Translations under genes and position numbers: made by a program | In this document: piece by piece, positions 31,995-40,325 of the stretch | Layout of the letters: each line of letters begins with the position of its first letter | How positions within the stretch are numbered: the first letter of the stretch is position 1 | Notes under the pieces: generated by a model | Told to the model about the DNA's origin: nothing | The model's input: only the letters and a program-made list of their open reading frames with translations | Databases searched by the model: none | DNA from: Candidatus Melainabacteria bacterium | Lineage (GTDB): Bacteria > Cyanobacteriota > Vampirovibrionia > Obscuribacterales > Obscuribacteraceae | Direction of reading: 5' to 3' | Assembly (NCBI GenBank): GCA_003242885.1 | Contig: QKMZ01000005.1 | Span: 1-64,000 of the forward strand | DNA: 64,000 nt

Positions 31995-32699
31995 ATGATC
32001 CGTTCGTCCCTGAAAATTGGCCTTTCATTGCTTGCCGCGTCTTTTGTTTTCGTTGCGGCGGTGACTGCACGAACAGTTGTAGACACCGCGGAGATGCTGT
32101 CCAAAAGCGGGCATCGTTCTGATGCCATTCGTGTCACGACAGATGCGATTAATCAGTCTCCCAGAAATGCCAGCCTTTATGCACTCCGTGCAAAGTACTA
32201 CATAGCTGCCGAGGAATATAAGCTTGGACTGGCTGATCTGAAGAAGGCGGTTGCTCTCGAGCCGAATCAAAAGAATGCGTGGCTCTATCGCATGATGGCC
32301 GACTGTGATGCCAACCTGGAGCAATTTGATGCTGCAATTGTTGATTTGAAAAATGCGATAGCGATTTCGCCTAACGACGAATACTACAAAATGCTAGGCG
32401 AGATCAATTATCAGCTCAAGCGCTATGACGAAGCAATTAGCTGTTATAGCAAAGGAATTGCCTTAAACAAGAAGGGTTATTGGCTCTACAAGGGAAGGGG
32501 CGATGTTTACTTCTTGCAGCAGAAATATCAAAAGGCTGTCGATGATTACACGAGTGTTATTAGCATTGTTCCAAAAGAGCCGATGGGTTACGGTGCACGA
32601 GCGAAAGCATATGAGCGTCTCGGCAGAAAGGATCTGGCAGCGAAGGACTATGCGAAAGGCAGTAAAGACGCCGAGTTTATGTCCGACATATTGAAATAG
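31995..32699 (+). CDS. TPR-repeat protein with signal peptide, 234 aa
   Basis: A signal peptide (MIRSSLKIGL, then SLLAASFVFVAAVTA) precedes four or five tetratricopeptide repeats: SGHRSDAIRVTTDAINQSP, NASLYALRAKYYIAAEEY, NAWLYRMMADCDANLEQF, EYYKMLGEINYQLKRYDEAI, YWLYKGRGDVYFLQQKY. TPRs mediate protein-protein contact. An upstream TTG at 31992 is also in frame. It ends 10 bp before the tandem histidine kinase, so it is probably a periplasmic partner or sensor accessory of that kinase; this is inferred from operon structure. No strong ribosome site is visible. Confidence 0.85.
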   Translation: MIRSSLKIGLSLLAASFVFVAAVTARTVVDTAEMLSKSGHRSDAIRVTTDAINQSPRNASLYALRAKYYIAAEEYKLGLADLKKAVALEPNQKNAWLYRMMADCDANLEQFDAAIVDLKNAIAISPNDEYYKMLGEINYQLKRYDEAISCYSKGIALNKKGYWLYKGRGDVYFLQQKYQKAVDDYTSVISIVPKEPMGYGARAKAYERLGRKDLAAKDYAKGSKDAEFMSDILK

Positions 32700-32709
32700 G
32701 TTTGGTGCT

Positions 32710-35700
32710 ATGAGACTTACGCTAACTCATAAAGTCGTCATAGCAATCGCGATTCCTGTCATATGTCAGATTGGTCTTTTGTCACTATTATTGCGTTCAG
32801 TTGAAAGTCTAGACAATTTAGAAAGGCAAGAGCGAGCGACTTCACGAGTCCTTGAGTGCAAGAAGCAAATTTGCACGGCTGAAGCGCTGGTTTTTCTCTA
32901 CTATGCTTTGTTTCGTGCTTCTCAGAATCCGGAATATAAGAAGGCGCTGTTACAGACTCAAGAATTGCAAAGGACTGGTTTTAACAACCTCCGTATTCTT
33001 TGGAAAGGTGACAAGGTAAAGCTGCAAATCTTGCGCGACCAGTGGATGGCTGGGATGCAACAACGTGTTGCGTTTCGTTTGACGGCCGATCTTCCGCGAG
33101 CAGAGAGACTGAGGGACTTTTTTGGTGGTGACATTAGCGGTCGCGAAGGCTACTTTTTCAATTCTGACCGAGGTAACTTGGGCAGATTGTTTGAAGAACT
33201 TGAACGCTCTCAGTCCCGTCTTTTGCGCGAGTCTCAAGAGAAAGAGACCGCAATTAAACAGTTAATTTTAGCAATTTTGTTTGCGTCGATTTTGATTAGT
33301 GTTGGTGCGGGGCTTTTGTTTAGCCGCTCGATTGCTGTTCGTCTTAAAAAGATTGTCGATAATATACATGCCATGGAGACTGAGGATGGCGTACTTTCGC
33401 CCATTGGGGGGCGGGATGAGATCGCTGCCTTGAATGATGCTATTGCCGATACGCATCGAAAGATCAAAGAAGCAGAACAATTTCAAGCACAGACTGCTCG
33501 TATTGTGGCTCAAGAATTAGAACAGCCTCTCAATCAGATCAATCAAAATTTGGAAACATTGAAGAATAATGGATTTGAGGAGTTGAACGAAAATGGCGAA
33601 GAGCGGATTGAGCGATCTTTGTTGGAAGTAACTAGACTGAGAGCGCTGGTAAAAGACCTTAGCAGTTTGGACAAGATAAGTCGTATTGGATGGGAGCTAG
33701 AGTTTGTCCAAGTTAATCTGAAGGATATTGCGAAAACGGCTGTGGATACGGTTCAAGATTACGCGAATCAGTCCGGAGTTGAACTGATTTCGCGTCTTGA
33801 TGATGTCATGGTTATTGGTGATCCTGCTCGACTTCAACAGATTGCACTTAACTTGTTGACAAACGCAATCAAGTTTTCGAAGCGCAAGGCAAAAGTTGAA
33901 GTCGAAACGATCAGTGAGAACAATTTTGGCAAACTCTCCGTTATCGACCATGGAACAGGAATTCCCGAAGAGTTTCAACAGAAGATTTTTGGACACTTTG
34001 AACAAGCCTCTCACTCTGATGGTGCAGAGAAAGGCGGATCCGGGCTCGGTCTTGCAATCAGCAAAAGGTTGGTGGAATCACAGCAGGGACGAATGGGATT
34101 CAAGTCAAGGCTTGGCGAAGGATCTATTTTTTGGTTCTCTTTGCCGCTTGAAGAATTATCCCCGAATCACGTTTCAAAAATTGAGAAACAACAAGTCGGC
34201 CTGCAGAGGTTGAGCATAAGACCTGATAAGACGATTGATTCTTCGCATGGAATTGATGACTCCAATAGCAGCACGGATAACTCGGCCGGTAGCACCAACA
34301 GCGCTACTAAAAATGCCTCCAGTAGCAGCAATAAGAATGCCCCGAGTAAACGCTATCGTTCCACTTTGTGGAGGAATAGCCTAGTAATTGTTTTACTGCC
34401 ATTAATTGTTCAGTTCGTTACTATCGGTGCGCTCTGGAATGTAATCAGTTCTATTCGCGGCAATGTAAATGAAATCCACCGTTTCAGCCAGATTACAAGC
34501 CTTCACTCCGATCTGCTTGATGCGCTAATCCGCGCCGATGTTTATGCGATCATGTATAACATTTCACCCTCTGATGCGATTACAACTTACACGGAGAGAA
34601 GTCGATATAAGGTAAGCAGAATTATCGATCACCTTCGTCTGATTTGCGCTTCTGATGCGGTTTTGACAAAAGATGTAGACACCTTAGACAGGATGGTGAA
34701 AGAGCACTATCAGGTCCAGGAAGCCTTCATTAACGCGCCATATGACTCCGGCGTCGAGCAATTCTTTGGACAATATACGCTCGCCGAAACTGAGCGCAAG
34801 ATGGCACAAATAGTCATTCCTATTGAGCAGGCCGCAAAACAAGAGAAAAAACTTGTTGAACAAAATGTGTGGGCAAAGACTGATATGCGTCAAATCGTTG
34901 GCAATATAGTCCTTGCTTCGGCGTTGTTTGCAATACTCATTTCGATTATATATGGCGTTTATACTATTCGTGGATTGACGGCGCGTGTGCGCAAGATCGT
35001 GGATAATACGAAGCGTCTGGAAGCGCGTGAACCCTTGCTGCCAACGTCAGGAAAAGAGGACGAGATCGGATTCGTTGAGCAATCGTTTTCTGATGCGGCG
35101 GAAAAATTGACTAAACTTGAGCACTACAAGCAAGAGTTGATCTCGCTAACTTCTCATGAGTTTCGCACACCTCTGACCTCACTTCTTGCAAAAGCAGATT
35201 TGATGCAGGCCGGAGTTTTTGGGCCTCTTAATAACGATGGACAGGTCGTCGTCGTGAAGCTAAAACGAAGTATCACCGATCTGATCGCCCTCCTCACTAA
35301 TCTGCTCGACGTAGAAAAAGTGCAGTCAGGCAAAAGCTTGGTCGTCAAAAAAGAAGTTCAATTGTCCGAGATTTTGAACAAAGCCGCGATGAATGTTAGT
35401 GATTCAATCGAAGAAAAAGAGATTGACTTCAGGCTGCCATCAGTAGAAGTCAGCATCAGGGCCGATGCCGCGCGGCTTGTTCAGTCATTGACGGCTGTGT
35501 TGAACGACATTATGCAGCATGTTTCTGCTCGATCAACAATTTCGCTTGAAAGTAAAACAGTTAACAATTGGTTGAATTTGACAATCAACGCACCTGGCGG
35601 TGAGTGTAGCAAGGAAGCCTTGAATACAGCGAGTGCGCGAGGTCGTCTTGCTTCTGACCTGTTACGTCTTATGGTTCAGCAACATGGAGGTCGTACGTCG

Positions 35701-35757
35701 ATTGAGTCAAGTGATGAACGCTTGGTTGTTCAGATCGTCTTGCCATGCGGCGCTTGA
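32710..35757 (+). CDS. Tandem double histidine kinase with complementary defects, 1015 aa
   Basis: Two kinase units are fused. Unit 1 (about 1-475): membrane segments near 8-30 and 178-200, HAMP (RSIAVRLKKIVDNIHAMETE), then a DHp helix (IVAQELEQPLNQI) in which the phospho-His is Gln268, followed by an intact ATPase: N-box NLLTNAIK (Asn381, Asn385), G1 DHGTGI (Asp413) and GGSGLGLAISK. Unit 2 (about 540-1015): membrane segments near 556-580 and 735-757, HAMP, an intact DHp TSHEFRTPLTSL (His816), but an ATPase with N-box positions changed (LTAVLNDIMQHV), G1 Asp missing (TINAPGG) and no GLGL. Each half has a periplasmic loop of about 120-150 residues. So unit 1 could phosphorylate unit 2, within or between molecules. 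It is in an operon with the preceding TPR protein; no receiver domain is attached. Confidence 0.9.
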   Translation: MRLTLTHKVVIAIAIPVICQIGLLSLLLRSVESLDNLERQERATSRVLECKKQICTAEALVFLYYALFRASQNPEYKKALLQTQELQRTGFNNLRILWKGDKVKLQILRDQWMAGMQQRVAFRLTADLPRAERLRDFFGGDISGREGYFFNSDRGNLGRLFEELERSQSRLLRESQEKETAIKQLILAILFASILISVGAGLLFSRSIAVRLKKIVDNIHAMETEDGVLSPIGGRDEIAALNDAIADTHRKIKEAEQFQAQTARIVAQELEQPLNQINQNLETLKNNGFEELNENGEERIERSLLEVTRLRALVKDLSSLDKISRIGWELEFVQVNLKDIAKTAVDTVQDYANQSGVELISRLDDVMVIGDPARLQQIALNLLTNAIKFSKRKAKVEVETISENNFGKLSVIDHGTGIPEEFQQKIFGHFEQASHSDGAEKGGSGLGLAISKRLVESQQGRMGFKSRLGEGSIFWFSLPLEELSPNHVSKIEKQQVGLQRLSIRPDKTIDSSHGIDDSNSSTDNSAGSTNSATKNASSSSNKNAPSKRYRSTLWRNSLVIVLLPLIVQFVTIGALWNVISSIRGNVNEIHRFSQITSLHSDLLDALIRADVYAIMYNISPSDAITTYTERSRYKVSRIIDHLRLICASDAVLTKDVDTLDRMVKEHYQVQEAFINAPYDSGVEQFFGQYTLAETERKMAQIVIPIEQAAKQEKKLVEQNVWAKTDMRQIVGNIVLASALFAILISIIYGVYTIRGLTARVRKIVDNTKRLEAREPLLPTSGKEDEIGFVEQSFSDAAEKLTKLEHYKQELISLTSHEFRTPLTSLLAKADLMQAGVFGPLNNDGQVVVVKLKRSITDLIALLTNLLDVEKVQSGKSLVVKKEVQLSEILNKAAMNVSDSIEEKEIDFRLPSVEVSIRADAARLVQSLTAVLNDIMQHVSARSTISLESKTVNNWLNLTINAPGGECSKEALNTASARGRLASDLLRLMVQQHGGRTSIESSDERLVVQIVLPCGA

Positions 35758-35810
35758 TCGACCTGCTACCGTTGTCGAAACCTACGGCTGTCTTCCACAA
35801 TAAATCAGCG

Positions 35811-36440
35811 CTACCTTTTCGGAAGCTTCTCTGTCACCCAGTTTTGTATGCCTTCAACGGTGCCGGAAATGTCGATTGCGGTCGTGTCGAGAACCGTCAT
35901 CTTTGGTTCTGTTTTTTCGGAATTATCCTTCAGCCAATTGTTGAATTCGACCATGTTTTTGAGGTTTTCCTCTGAGCCTGATTGGCGCCAGTGCGGACGA
36001 GCCATCAATCGATTTTTCAATTCTTCCGGCTCACAATAGAGTGACAAATAGTGGATCTTTTCAATGTAGCGTCGCTCGTTCAAGTGCTCGAATTGCTCGG
36101 GAATGGCGCTGCCAAAGAGAACAACCGGACGCCCTGCTTGATTAATGTTTTTAGCCAATCGCAGCCAAGTATTGCGAAAAGCCTTGTAGTTGTCGTCCGG
36201 CGTGTTGAAAGTTTCGTTCCACAAAATATCCTGGTCCAGCACAACGACTTCTTTCAACAGTCGTGACAGTTTCAATGCCGCAGTCGTTTTTCCCGAGCCG
36301 CTGGCGCCGGTGACGATAAACAGAGGTAGCAGAACGAAAGGGCTGCCGTACTGGCAGTGGGGGCAGATAGCTACAGGCGGCACTGGGATGACGTCTTTGT
36401 CTTCGCTGTACTCTCCGCAACCCGGGCAAACATTGAACAT
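35811..36440 (-). CDS. Zinc-ribbon plus P-loop kinase-like protein, 209 aa
   Basis: I start at ATG 36440, preceded by an ideal GGAGGTGCCC; this removes 13 upstream codons. Residues 1-33 hold two Cys pairs (CPGCGE, CPHCQY), a small zinc ribbon. A Walker A motif (GASGSGKTT) follows near residue 45, then ASP/DQD (VVVLDQDILWNE) and a lid-like RLMARPHWRQ. It resembles small gluconate/shikimate or adenylate-kinase-like P-loop kinases; the substrate is not evident. It is divergent (56 bp) from the ferritin-like gene, so they may share regulation. Confidence 0.78.
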   Translation of the reverse strand: MFNVCPGCGEYSEDKDVIPVPPVAICPHCQYGSPFVLLPLFIVTGASGSGKTTAALKLSRLLKEVVVLDQDILWNETFNTPDDNYKAFRNTWLRLAKNINQAGRPVVLFGSAIPEQFEHLNERRYIEKIHYLSLYCEPEELKNRLMARPHWRQSGSEENLKNMVEFNNWLKDNSEKTEPKMTVLDTTAIDISGTVEGIQNWVTEKLPKR

Positions 36441-36496
36441 GGGCACCTCCGAGAAAACAGTTTTAGCACGGCTTCTCACCTGGCGGAGGTTCTAAA

Positions 36497-37108
36497 GTGT
36501 CATTAAATGGAAAATTCCAGCAACTAAAGGTCATTGCCGGATTCAAAGGGCATAGAATTTGGAGAGGTCAAGGTGTACTTATGGAAACCCAAGAACATCG
36601 GCGCCAATTGGTACGACTGCTTCGACTAGCTTATTCGGGAGAGTTGGCGGCAGCCTTAGCGTACAGCGGGCACTGGCGCTCGCTCAGGGATCCGGAAGAG
36701 CGCGCCACGGTGCAAAGAATTGAGCGCGAAGAGCTTGAGCATCGTGAAACGGTCGGCGAGATGCTGAAGGCTCTGGACGAAAAACCTCAGATCTGGCGTG
36801 AAGCCATGATGTGGATGATTGGTCGAACCGTTGCAGTTTCGTGTTTCTTGATCGGTTATTTCTTGCCGATGTATTTTGCTGGAAAACTCGAGCACGCCAA
36901 TGTCATGGAATATGACGGGGCCGCTGAGCATGCTAGTCATCTTGGTTTGGAGCGCTTCATTCCGCAGCTGCATGAGATGTCCAAAACCGAGCGTGAGCAC
37001 GAAGTGTTCTTCAGCTCCAAAGCTTTGAATCATCCGTTGCTGCCGCTGGTAATAGCGATTTTTCGCTGGGATCCTCACGAGGTTCTCGCCATCGAACCGA
37101 AACCGTAG
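36497..37108 (+). CDS. Ferritin-like di-iron protein (COQ7/rubrerythrin-type), 203 aa
   Basis: Start choice: GTG 36497 has GGAGGT six bases upstream; ATG 36581 also has AAGGTG, so the protein could be 28 residues shorter. The four-helix di-iron pattern is present: SGELAAALAY (Glu49), REELEH (Glu79/His82), AAEHASH (Glu144) and KTEREHEVFF (Glu165/His168). A hydrophobic stretch (residues about 103-127) lies between helices 2 and 3. The family includes COQ7-like hydroxylases, which bind membranes and oxidise quinone precursors; a stress or ferroxidase role is also possible. Confidence 0.8.
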   Translation: MSLNGKFQQLKVIAGFKGHRIWRGQGVLMETQEHRRQLVRLLRLAYSGELAAALAYSGHWRSLRDPEERATVQRIEREELEHRETVGEMLKALDEKPQIWREAMMWMIGRTVAVSCFLIGYFLPMYFAGKLEHANVMEYDGAAEHASHLGLERFIPQLHEMSKTEREHEVFFSSKALNHPLLPLVIAIFRWDPHEVLAIEPKP

Positions 37109-37235
37109 CGTGGTGGCGCGTTGCACGCGCCCTTTCTACTGTAAGAGGGGCGACGCCATGCGTCGCCCGGTTTTGGTATTCCTTTCGTATGAGAGCCGCT
37201 TACGGCTCCCGGCGCAGGGAGCCACATGTGCCTCC
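37109..37235. repeat. REP-like palindrome locus A
   Basis: Between convergent gene ends (37108 and 37247) lies a GC-rich set of hairpins, the clearest being GGGCGACGC-CAT-GCGTCGCCC (37148-37168) followed by GGTTTTGG. Nearly the same text recurs near 58743-58775 (GGCGCCATACGTCGCCCGG), and related text near 38597. These look like dispersed repetitive extragenic palindromes acting as 3'-end or terminator elements. Confidence 0.65.
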
Positions 37236-37246
37236 TCTGCAAAGTT

Positions 37247-38512
37247 TTATGCAATCAGGCAAAGTTCGTCGCTTGTAGTCGAATCAAATTCGTTGGCGAG
37301 TTTGAACTCTTCATGAATGAGTCTTGCGGCTCTTTGCGCGTCTGATTTTTGAATGAGACATGAGATTGCGAGAGCTCCGGTGTGGACTGACTTCACCTCA
37401 ATGCCATTTGATTCGAGGCAGCCGATTAGTTTGACGGATGCAGGCGCGTTGCCTTGCTCGTCGCAGCCGACGAGGGTCACCTTGCAAAGATCCAGTTCGG
37501 CGCTGACCCGAACTTCTTCGTCTTTTTTGCTGAGCGCCGAAATTGCATCCACAACTCTGTCCTCGTCATTGTATTGGAAGCAAATTTGAATGGTGGCGCA
37601 TTTAGCACCATTATCGATTGAGTTGGATTTGCGGATGTTCTCGATATTAATGCCGCAATCACTGATGCACTCGGTGATTTCTCTAAGCAGATTTGAACTC
37701 TCCTCAGATTTCGAAATTGAGATAAACCCATGTTTTGAATCTACGGCGACGCCGCAAAATTGTTTTTGCCTTTCCACTTCGTTTTCTCCTTTGATTTCTG
37801 TTCCTCTGTCAGAGGGATTAAATGTATTGCGCACTCGGACGACGATATCGTACTGTTCGCCGAGTTCTACAGCGCGAGGATGAATCACCTGTGCGCCATT
37901 TTTTGCAAGCGTTACGCATTGCGCATATGCAATTTCTTTCAGCGGCACCGCTTCTTTGATGACGTTTGGGTCCGCAGTGAAAACACCGTCCACGTCGGTG
38001 TAGATGTCGCATTCATTGGCGTTTAGTGCCGCTGCGAGCGCTACCGCCGTTGTGTCTGAGCCTCCTCTTCCAAGCGTTGTGATTTGCCCGCCATCTGTCA
38101 CGCCCTGAAATCCAGCGACTACAACTACGTCGTTTTCAAAAAGCTCGTTCTTAATCAGTTCGCTATTGATGCCTAAAATCCTCGCGGAGCCGTGGTCATC
38201 TGTAGTGCAGATTCCTGCTTGCTGTCCGGTTAGCGATTTGGCTGTGAGACCCTTTTTCTTGAGAATCAAACTGAGAAGAACTATCGAGACTTGTTCGCCT
38301 GTCGAGAGAAGTAAATCGAGTTCTCGTTGATCAGGATTTTTTGTGCACTGTTTAGCTAGACTCAAAAGATGATCAGTGGTGTCGCCCATAGCAGAAACAA
38401 CGACAACAACAGGATGTGGTTTGTAACTTGCGATGATATCGGCGACATGCTCGATTCGGCCGATATTTTTCACGGACGAACCGCCGAATTTGAGCACCTT
38501 GATGTTGGACAT
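37247..38512 (-). CDS. lysC: Aspartate kinase, 421 aa
   Basis: It begins MSNIKVLKFGGSSVKNIG, the aspartokinase amino-acid-kinase signature, with GGSDTTAVALAAALNA and VYTDVDGVFTADP-type motifs (ATP/Asp binding), residues 1-260. Two ACT domains follow (about 275-421: KHGFISISKSEESSNLLREI and CKVTLVGCDEQGNAPASVKL), which bind feedback amino acids. The enzyme makes aspartyl-phosphate, the first step to Lys, Thr and Met. A GGAGTCAATC ribosome site sets the start at 38512, excluding a longer GC-rich upstream extension that overlaps the REP-like repeat. It follows the Cys/Met-metabolism PLP enzyme on the same strand. Confidence 0.95.
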   Translation of the reverse strand: MSNIKVLKFGGSSVKNIGRIEHVADIIASYKPHPVVVVVSAMGDTTDHLLSLAKQCTKNPDQRELDLLLSTGEQVSIVLLSLILKKKGLTAKSLTGQQAGICTTDDHGSARILGINSELIKNELFENDVVVVAGFQGVTDGGQITTLGRGGSDTTAVALAAALNANECDIYTDVDGVFTADPNVIKEAVPLKEIAYAQCVTLAKNGAQVIHPRAVELGEQYDIVVRVRNTFNPSDRGTEIKGENEVERQKQFCGVAVDSKHGFISISKSEESSNLLREITECISDCGINIENIRKSNSIDNGAKCATIQICFQYNDEDRVVDAISALSKKDEEVRVSAELDLCKVTLVGCDEQGNAPASVKLIGCLESNGIEVKSVHTGALAISCLIQKSDAQRAARLIHEEFKLANEFDSTTSDELCLIA

Positions 38513-38596
38513 GATTGACTCCGTTTTTATGGGCGACGCAAATCGCTTATTGGCTGACATTGATTTTTTACCTGGACTTTGCTGGATTCTTGTGCT

Positions 38597-38680
38597 GGGC
38601 GATGCATGGCATCGCCCGTACGCTTGCCGGCTGGAAGCCGGCGCTCCGTCCATTAGAAGCCGGCTGGAAGCTGGAGCTCG
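38597..38680. repeat. REP-like palindrome locus B
   Basis: Between the PLP-enzyme stop and the aspartokinase start are GGGCGAT/ATCGCCC (38597-38617), a 23-mer with GCCGGCTGGAAGCCGGCGCT core (38626-38648) and a partial second copy (38659-38679). The 23-mer is found exactly, reversed, at 58706-58728. Lying inside an operon, it may tune downstream expression. Confidence 0.7.
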
Positions 38681-38686
38681 CAGTGC

Positions 38687-39907
38687 CTACGCGCTAACTA
38701 ATTCTCTTTCCTTTGTAACCGCAAAGCTTTTCGATTTTGGCAAAACAGCGTCGAGATCTTTGATCAGGTCGGTGGCTTCTTCAATGCCGACGGAAAGTCT
38801 AATCAAGCCGTCAACGATGCCCAGCGGTTCGCGAACTTCTTTTGGAATTGGTGCATGTGTCATTGAGGCGGGATGGCAGATGAGCGATTTGACACCACCG
38901 AGACTTTCTGCAAGTTGGAACAACTTTGTATTGCTGACCACATCTCTGGCATTCTCTAGTCCACCTTTGACGACGCATGCCACCACACCGCCGAAACCTT
39001 TCATTTGTTCGCTGGCAAGCTGATGCTGAGGGTGGCTCGTCAAGCCTGGATAGAAAACTGATTCCACACCTGGGTGCTGTTCGAGGAAACGTGCAACTGC
39101 AAAGGCATTGTTTTGGTGCTCTTTCATGCGCAGTGCAAGAGTTTTCACCCCTCGAAGCGCTAAGAAACAATCGAGCGGTCCAGGCACAGCGCCGACAGCG
39201 TTATTATGGAATTTGAGCACTTCATAAAGTTCGTCATTCGACGTGATGACTGCACCGCCGATGATATCGCTGTGACCCGATATATATTTAGTGGTGCTAT
39301 GGATGACAACATCGGCACCAAGTTCGATCGGGCGTTGGAAATATGGTGTAGCGAAGGTATTGTCGACCGCGAAAATCAGCCCGCGAGATTTTGTTAATTC
39401 TGCAACTTTTCGCAGATCTGCAAGGCGCAATAAGGGGTTGGTTGGAGATTCGAGCCAAACCAATTTCGTTTGCGGAGTGATCGCGCGTTCGATTGCATTA
39501 ATGTCTTTTCCATCGATGTAACTGAAGGTGAGACCATATCTGGAGAAAACCTTTTCGAATAGTCTGTAGACGCCACCGTATACGTCCTCACCGACAATGA
39601 CATGATCGCCGGCGGAGAGAAGGTTTATAACTGTGGCGGCTGCCGACAAACCTGAAGCTGACGCCAAGCAATATTTGGCGTTTTCCAAAGATGCCAGGCA
39701 TTCTTCTAGTGCACTGCGTGTCGGGTTGTGAGTTCGCGCATATTGGTAGCCTTTGTTGACGCCCAGCTCTTCGAGCACGAATGTCGATGTTTGATAAATG
39801 GGCGTGATCAACGCGCCCGTTGTGGGATCGGCTTCCTGACCTTCGTGAATTGCTTTTGTGGCAAAACAGTATTCGGGCGATTCAGCAGTGGATTTGACTT
39901 GTGACAT
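38687..39907 (-). CDS. Cys/Met-metabolism PLP enzyme (cystathionine synthase/lyase family), 406 aa
   Basis: The family signature is clear: YARTHNPTR, the Asp of VDNTFATPYF (Asp182), and the PLP Lys in HSTTKYISGHSD (Lys207). At 406 residues it has the normal length for cystathionine gamma-synthase, cystathionine beta/gamma-lyase or O-acylhomoserine sulfhydrylase, which this sequence alone does not separate. A GGAGG site precedes ATG 39907, making the five upstream residues unlikely. It is followed by aspartokinase on the same strand and preceded by a leader with a terminator, so a methionine-biosynthesis role with attenuation is the best reading. Confidence 0.93.
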   Translation of the reverse strand: MSQVKSTAESPEYCFATKAIHEGQEADPTTGALITPIYQTSTFVLEELGVNKGYQYARTHNPTRSALEECLASLENAKYCLASASGLSAAATVINLLSAGDHVIVGEDVYGGVYRLFEKVFSRYGLTFSYIDGKDINAIERAITPQTKLVWLESPTNPLLRLADLRKVAELTKSRGLIFAVDNTFATPYFQRPIELGADVVIHSTTKYISGHSDIIGGAVITSNDELYEVLKFHNNAVGAVPGPLDCFLALRGVKTLALRMKEHQNNAFAVARFLEQHPGVESVFYPGLTSHPQHQLASEQMKGFGGVVACVVKGGLENARDVVSNTKLFQLAESLGGVKSLICHPASMTHAPIPKEVREPLGIVDGLIRLSVGIEEATDLIKDLDAVLPKSKSFAVTKERELVSA

Positions 39908-39920
39908 TGAAAAAACCTCC

Positions 39921-40075
39921 AAAACAAAAAGCCCCTCTTCCGCGTCGGAAGAGAGGGCATTGCAACACTTTATTCGGGTGAGCTGCTCGCTTAGCTAGAC
40001 ATTCTCACGTGTGGCAATGGCACCCCCCTTCCGGAGGGCATCGGCATTACCATAGTGGTGGTCGAGCGATTAAAC
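39921..40075 (-). promoter_or_regulatory. Structured 5' leader with terminator, candidate riboswitch
   Basis: Reading left, the leader contains a 13-bp imperfect stem (GCCATTGCCACAC at 40021-40009 with GTGTTGCAATGCC at 39968-39956, 2 mismatches) enclosing a GTGAG/CTCAC hairpin. A terminator follows at once: GCCCTCTCTTCC-GACGC-GGAAGAGGGGC (39958-39931), then TTTTTGTTTT (39930-39921), just before the GGAGG site of the PLP enzyme. Upstream bases TCGCT and AGCGA could also pair. This is the layout of a riboswitch or attenuator. I find none of the SAM-I, SAM-IV or cobalamin hallmarks, so the class is unassigned. A methionine- or SAM-type signal is inferred from the genes it precedes. Confidence 0.5.
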
Positions 40076-40325
40076 ATGCCCCCATTATGGTTGGATTACG
40101 GCGAGAGTCAATTTTTGGCGCCCACTTTGTAACGCGGGCTCTTGGCTTAGAGCCGTCTCAGGTGGGTGAAACCAGCAACAGCGCATTGCTTAGGGCTGGC
40201 AAGGCTGAACTGGCGCGGCTTAACAGAATTGTGCCGCTTTTGCCTAATAGATAAAGGTCTTTCTTTGTCTTATATAGCGAATGACGCTGAATGCCTAGCC
40301 CTGCCTGGTGAGAAGCGGGGCGCGG
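40076..40325. other. Upstream region of the PLP enzyme leader
   Basis: This holds the promoter of the Met-type operon by position, and the 3' end of the RND adaptor. I see no supported gene, and only short GC-rich inverted repeats. Confidence 0.4.

Noticed and set aside
39921..40075. Assignment of the leader as SAM-I riboswitch
   Set aside because: GGTGCCATTGCC resembles a SAM-I segment by chance, but the conserved GAGGGA...GGCCCGATGAA...GGCAACC core is absent.
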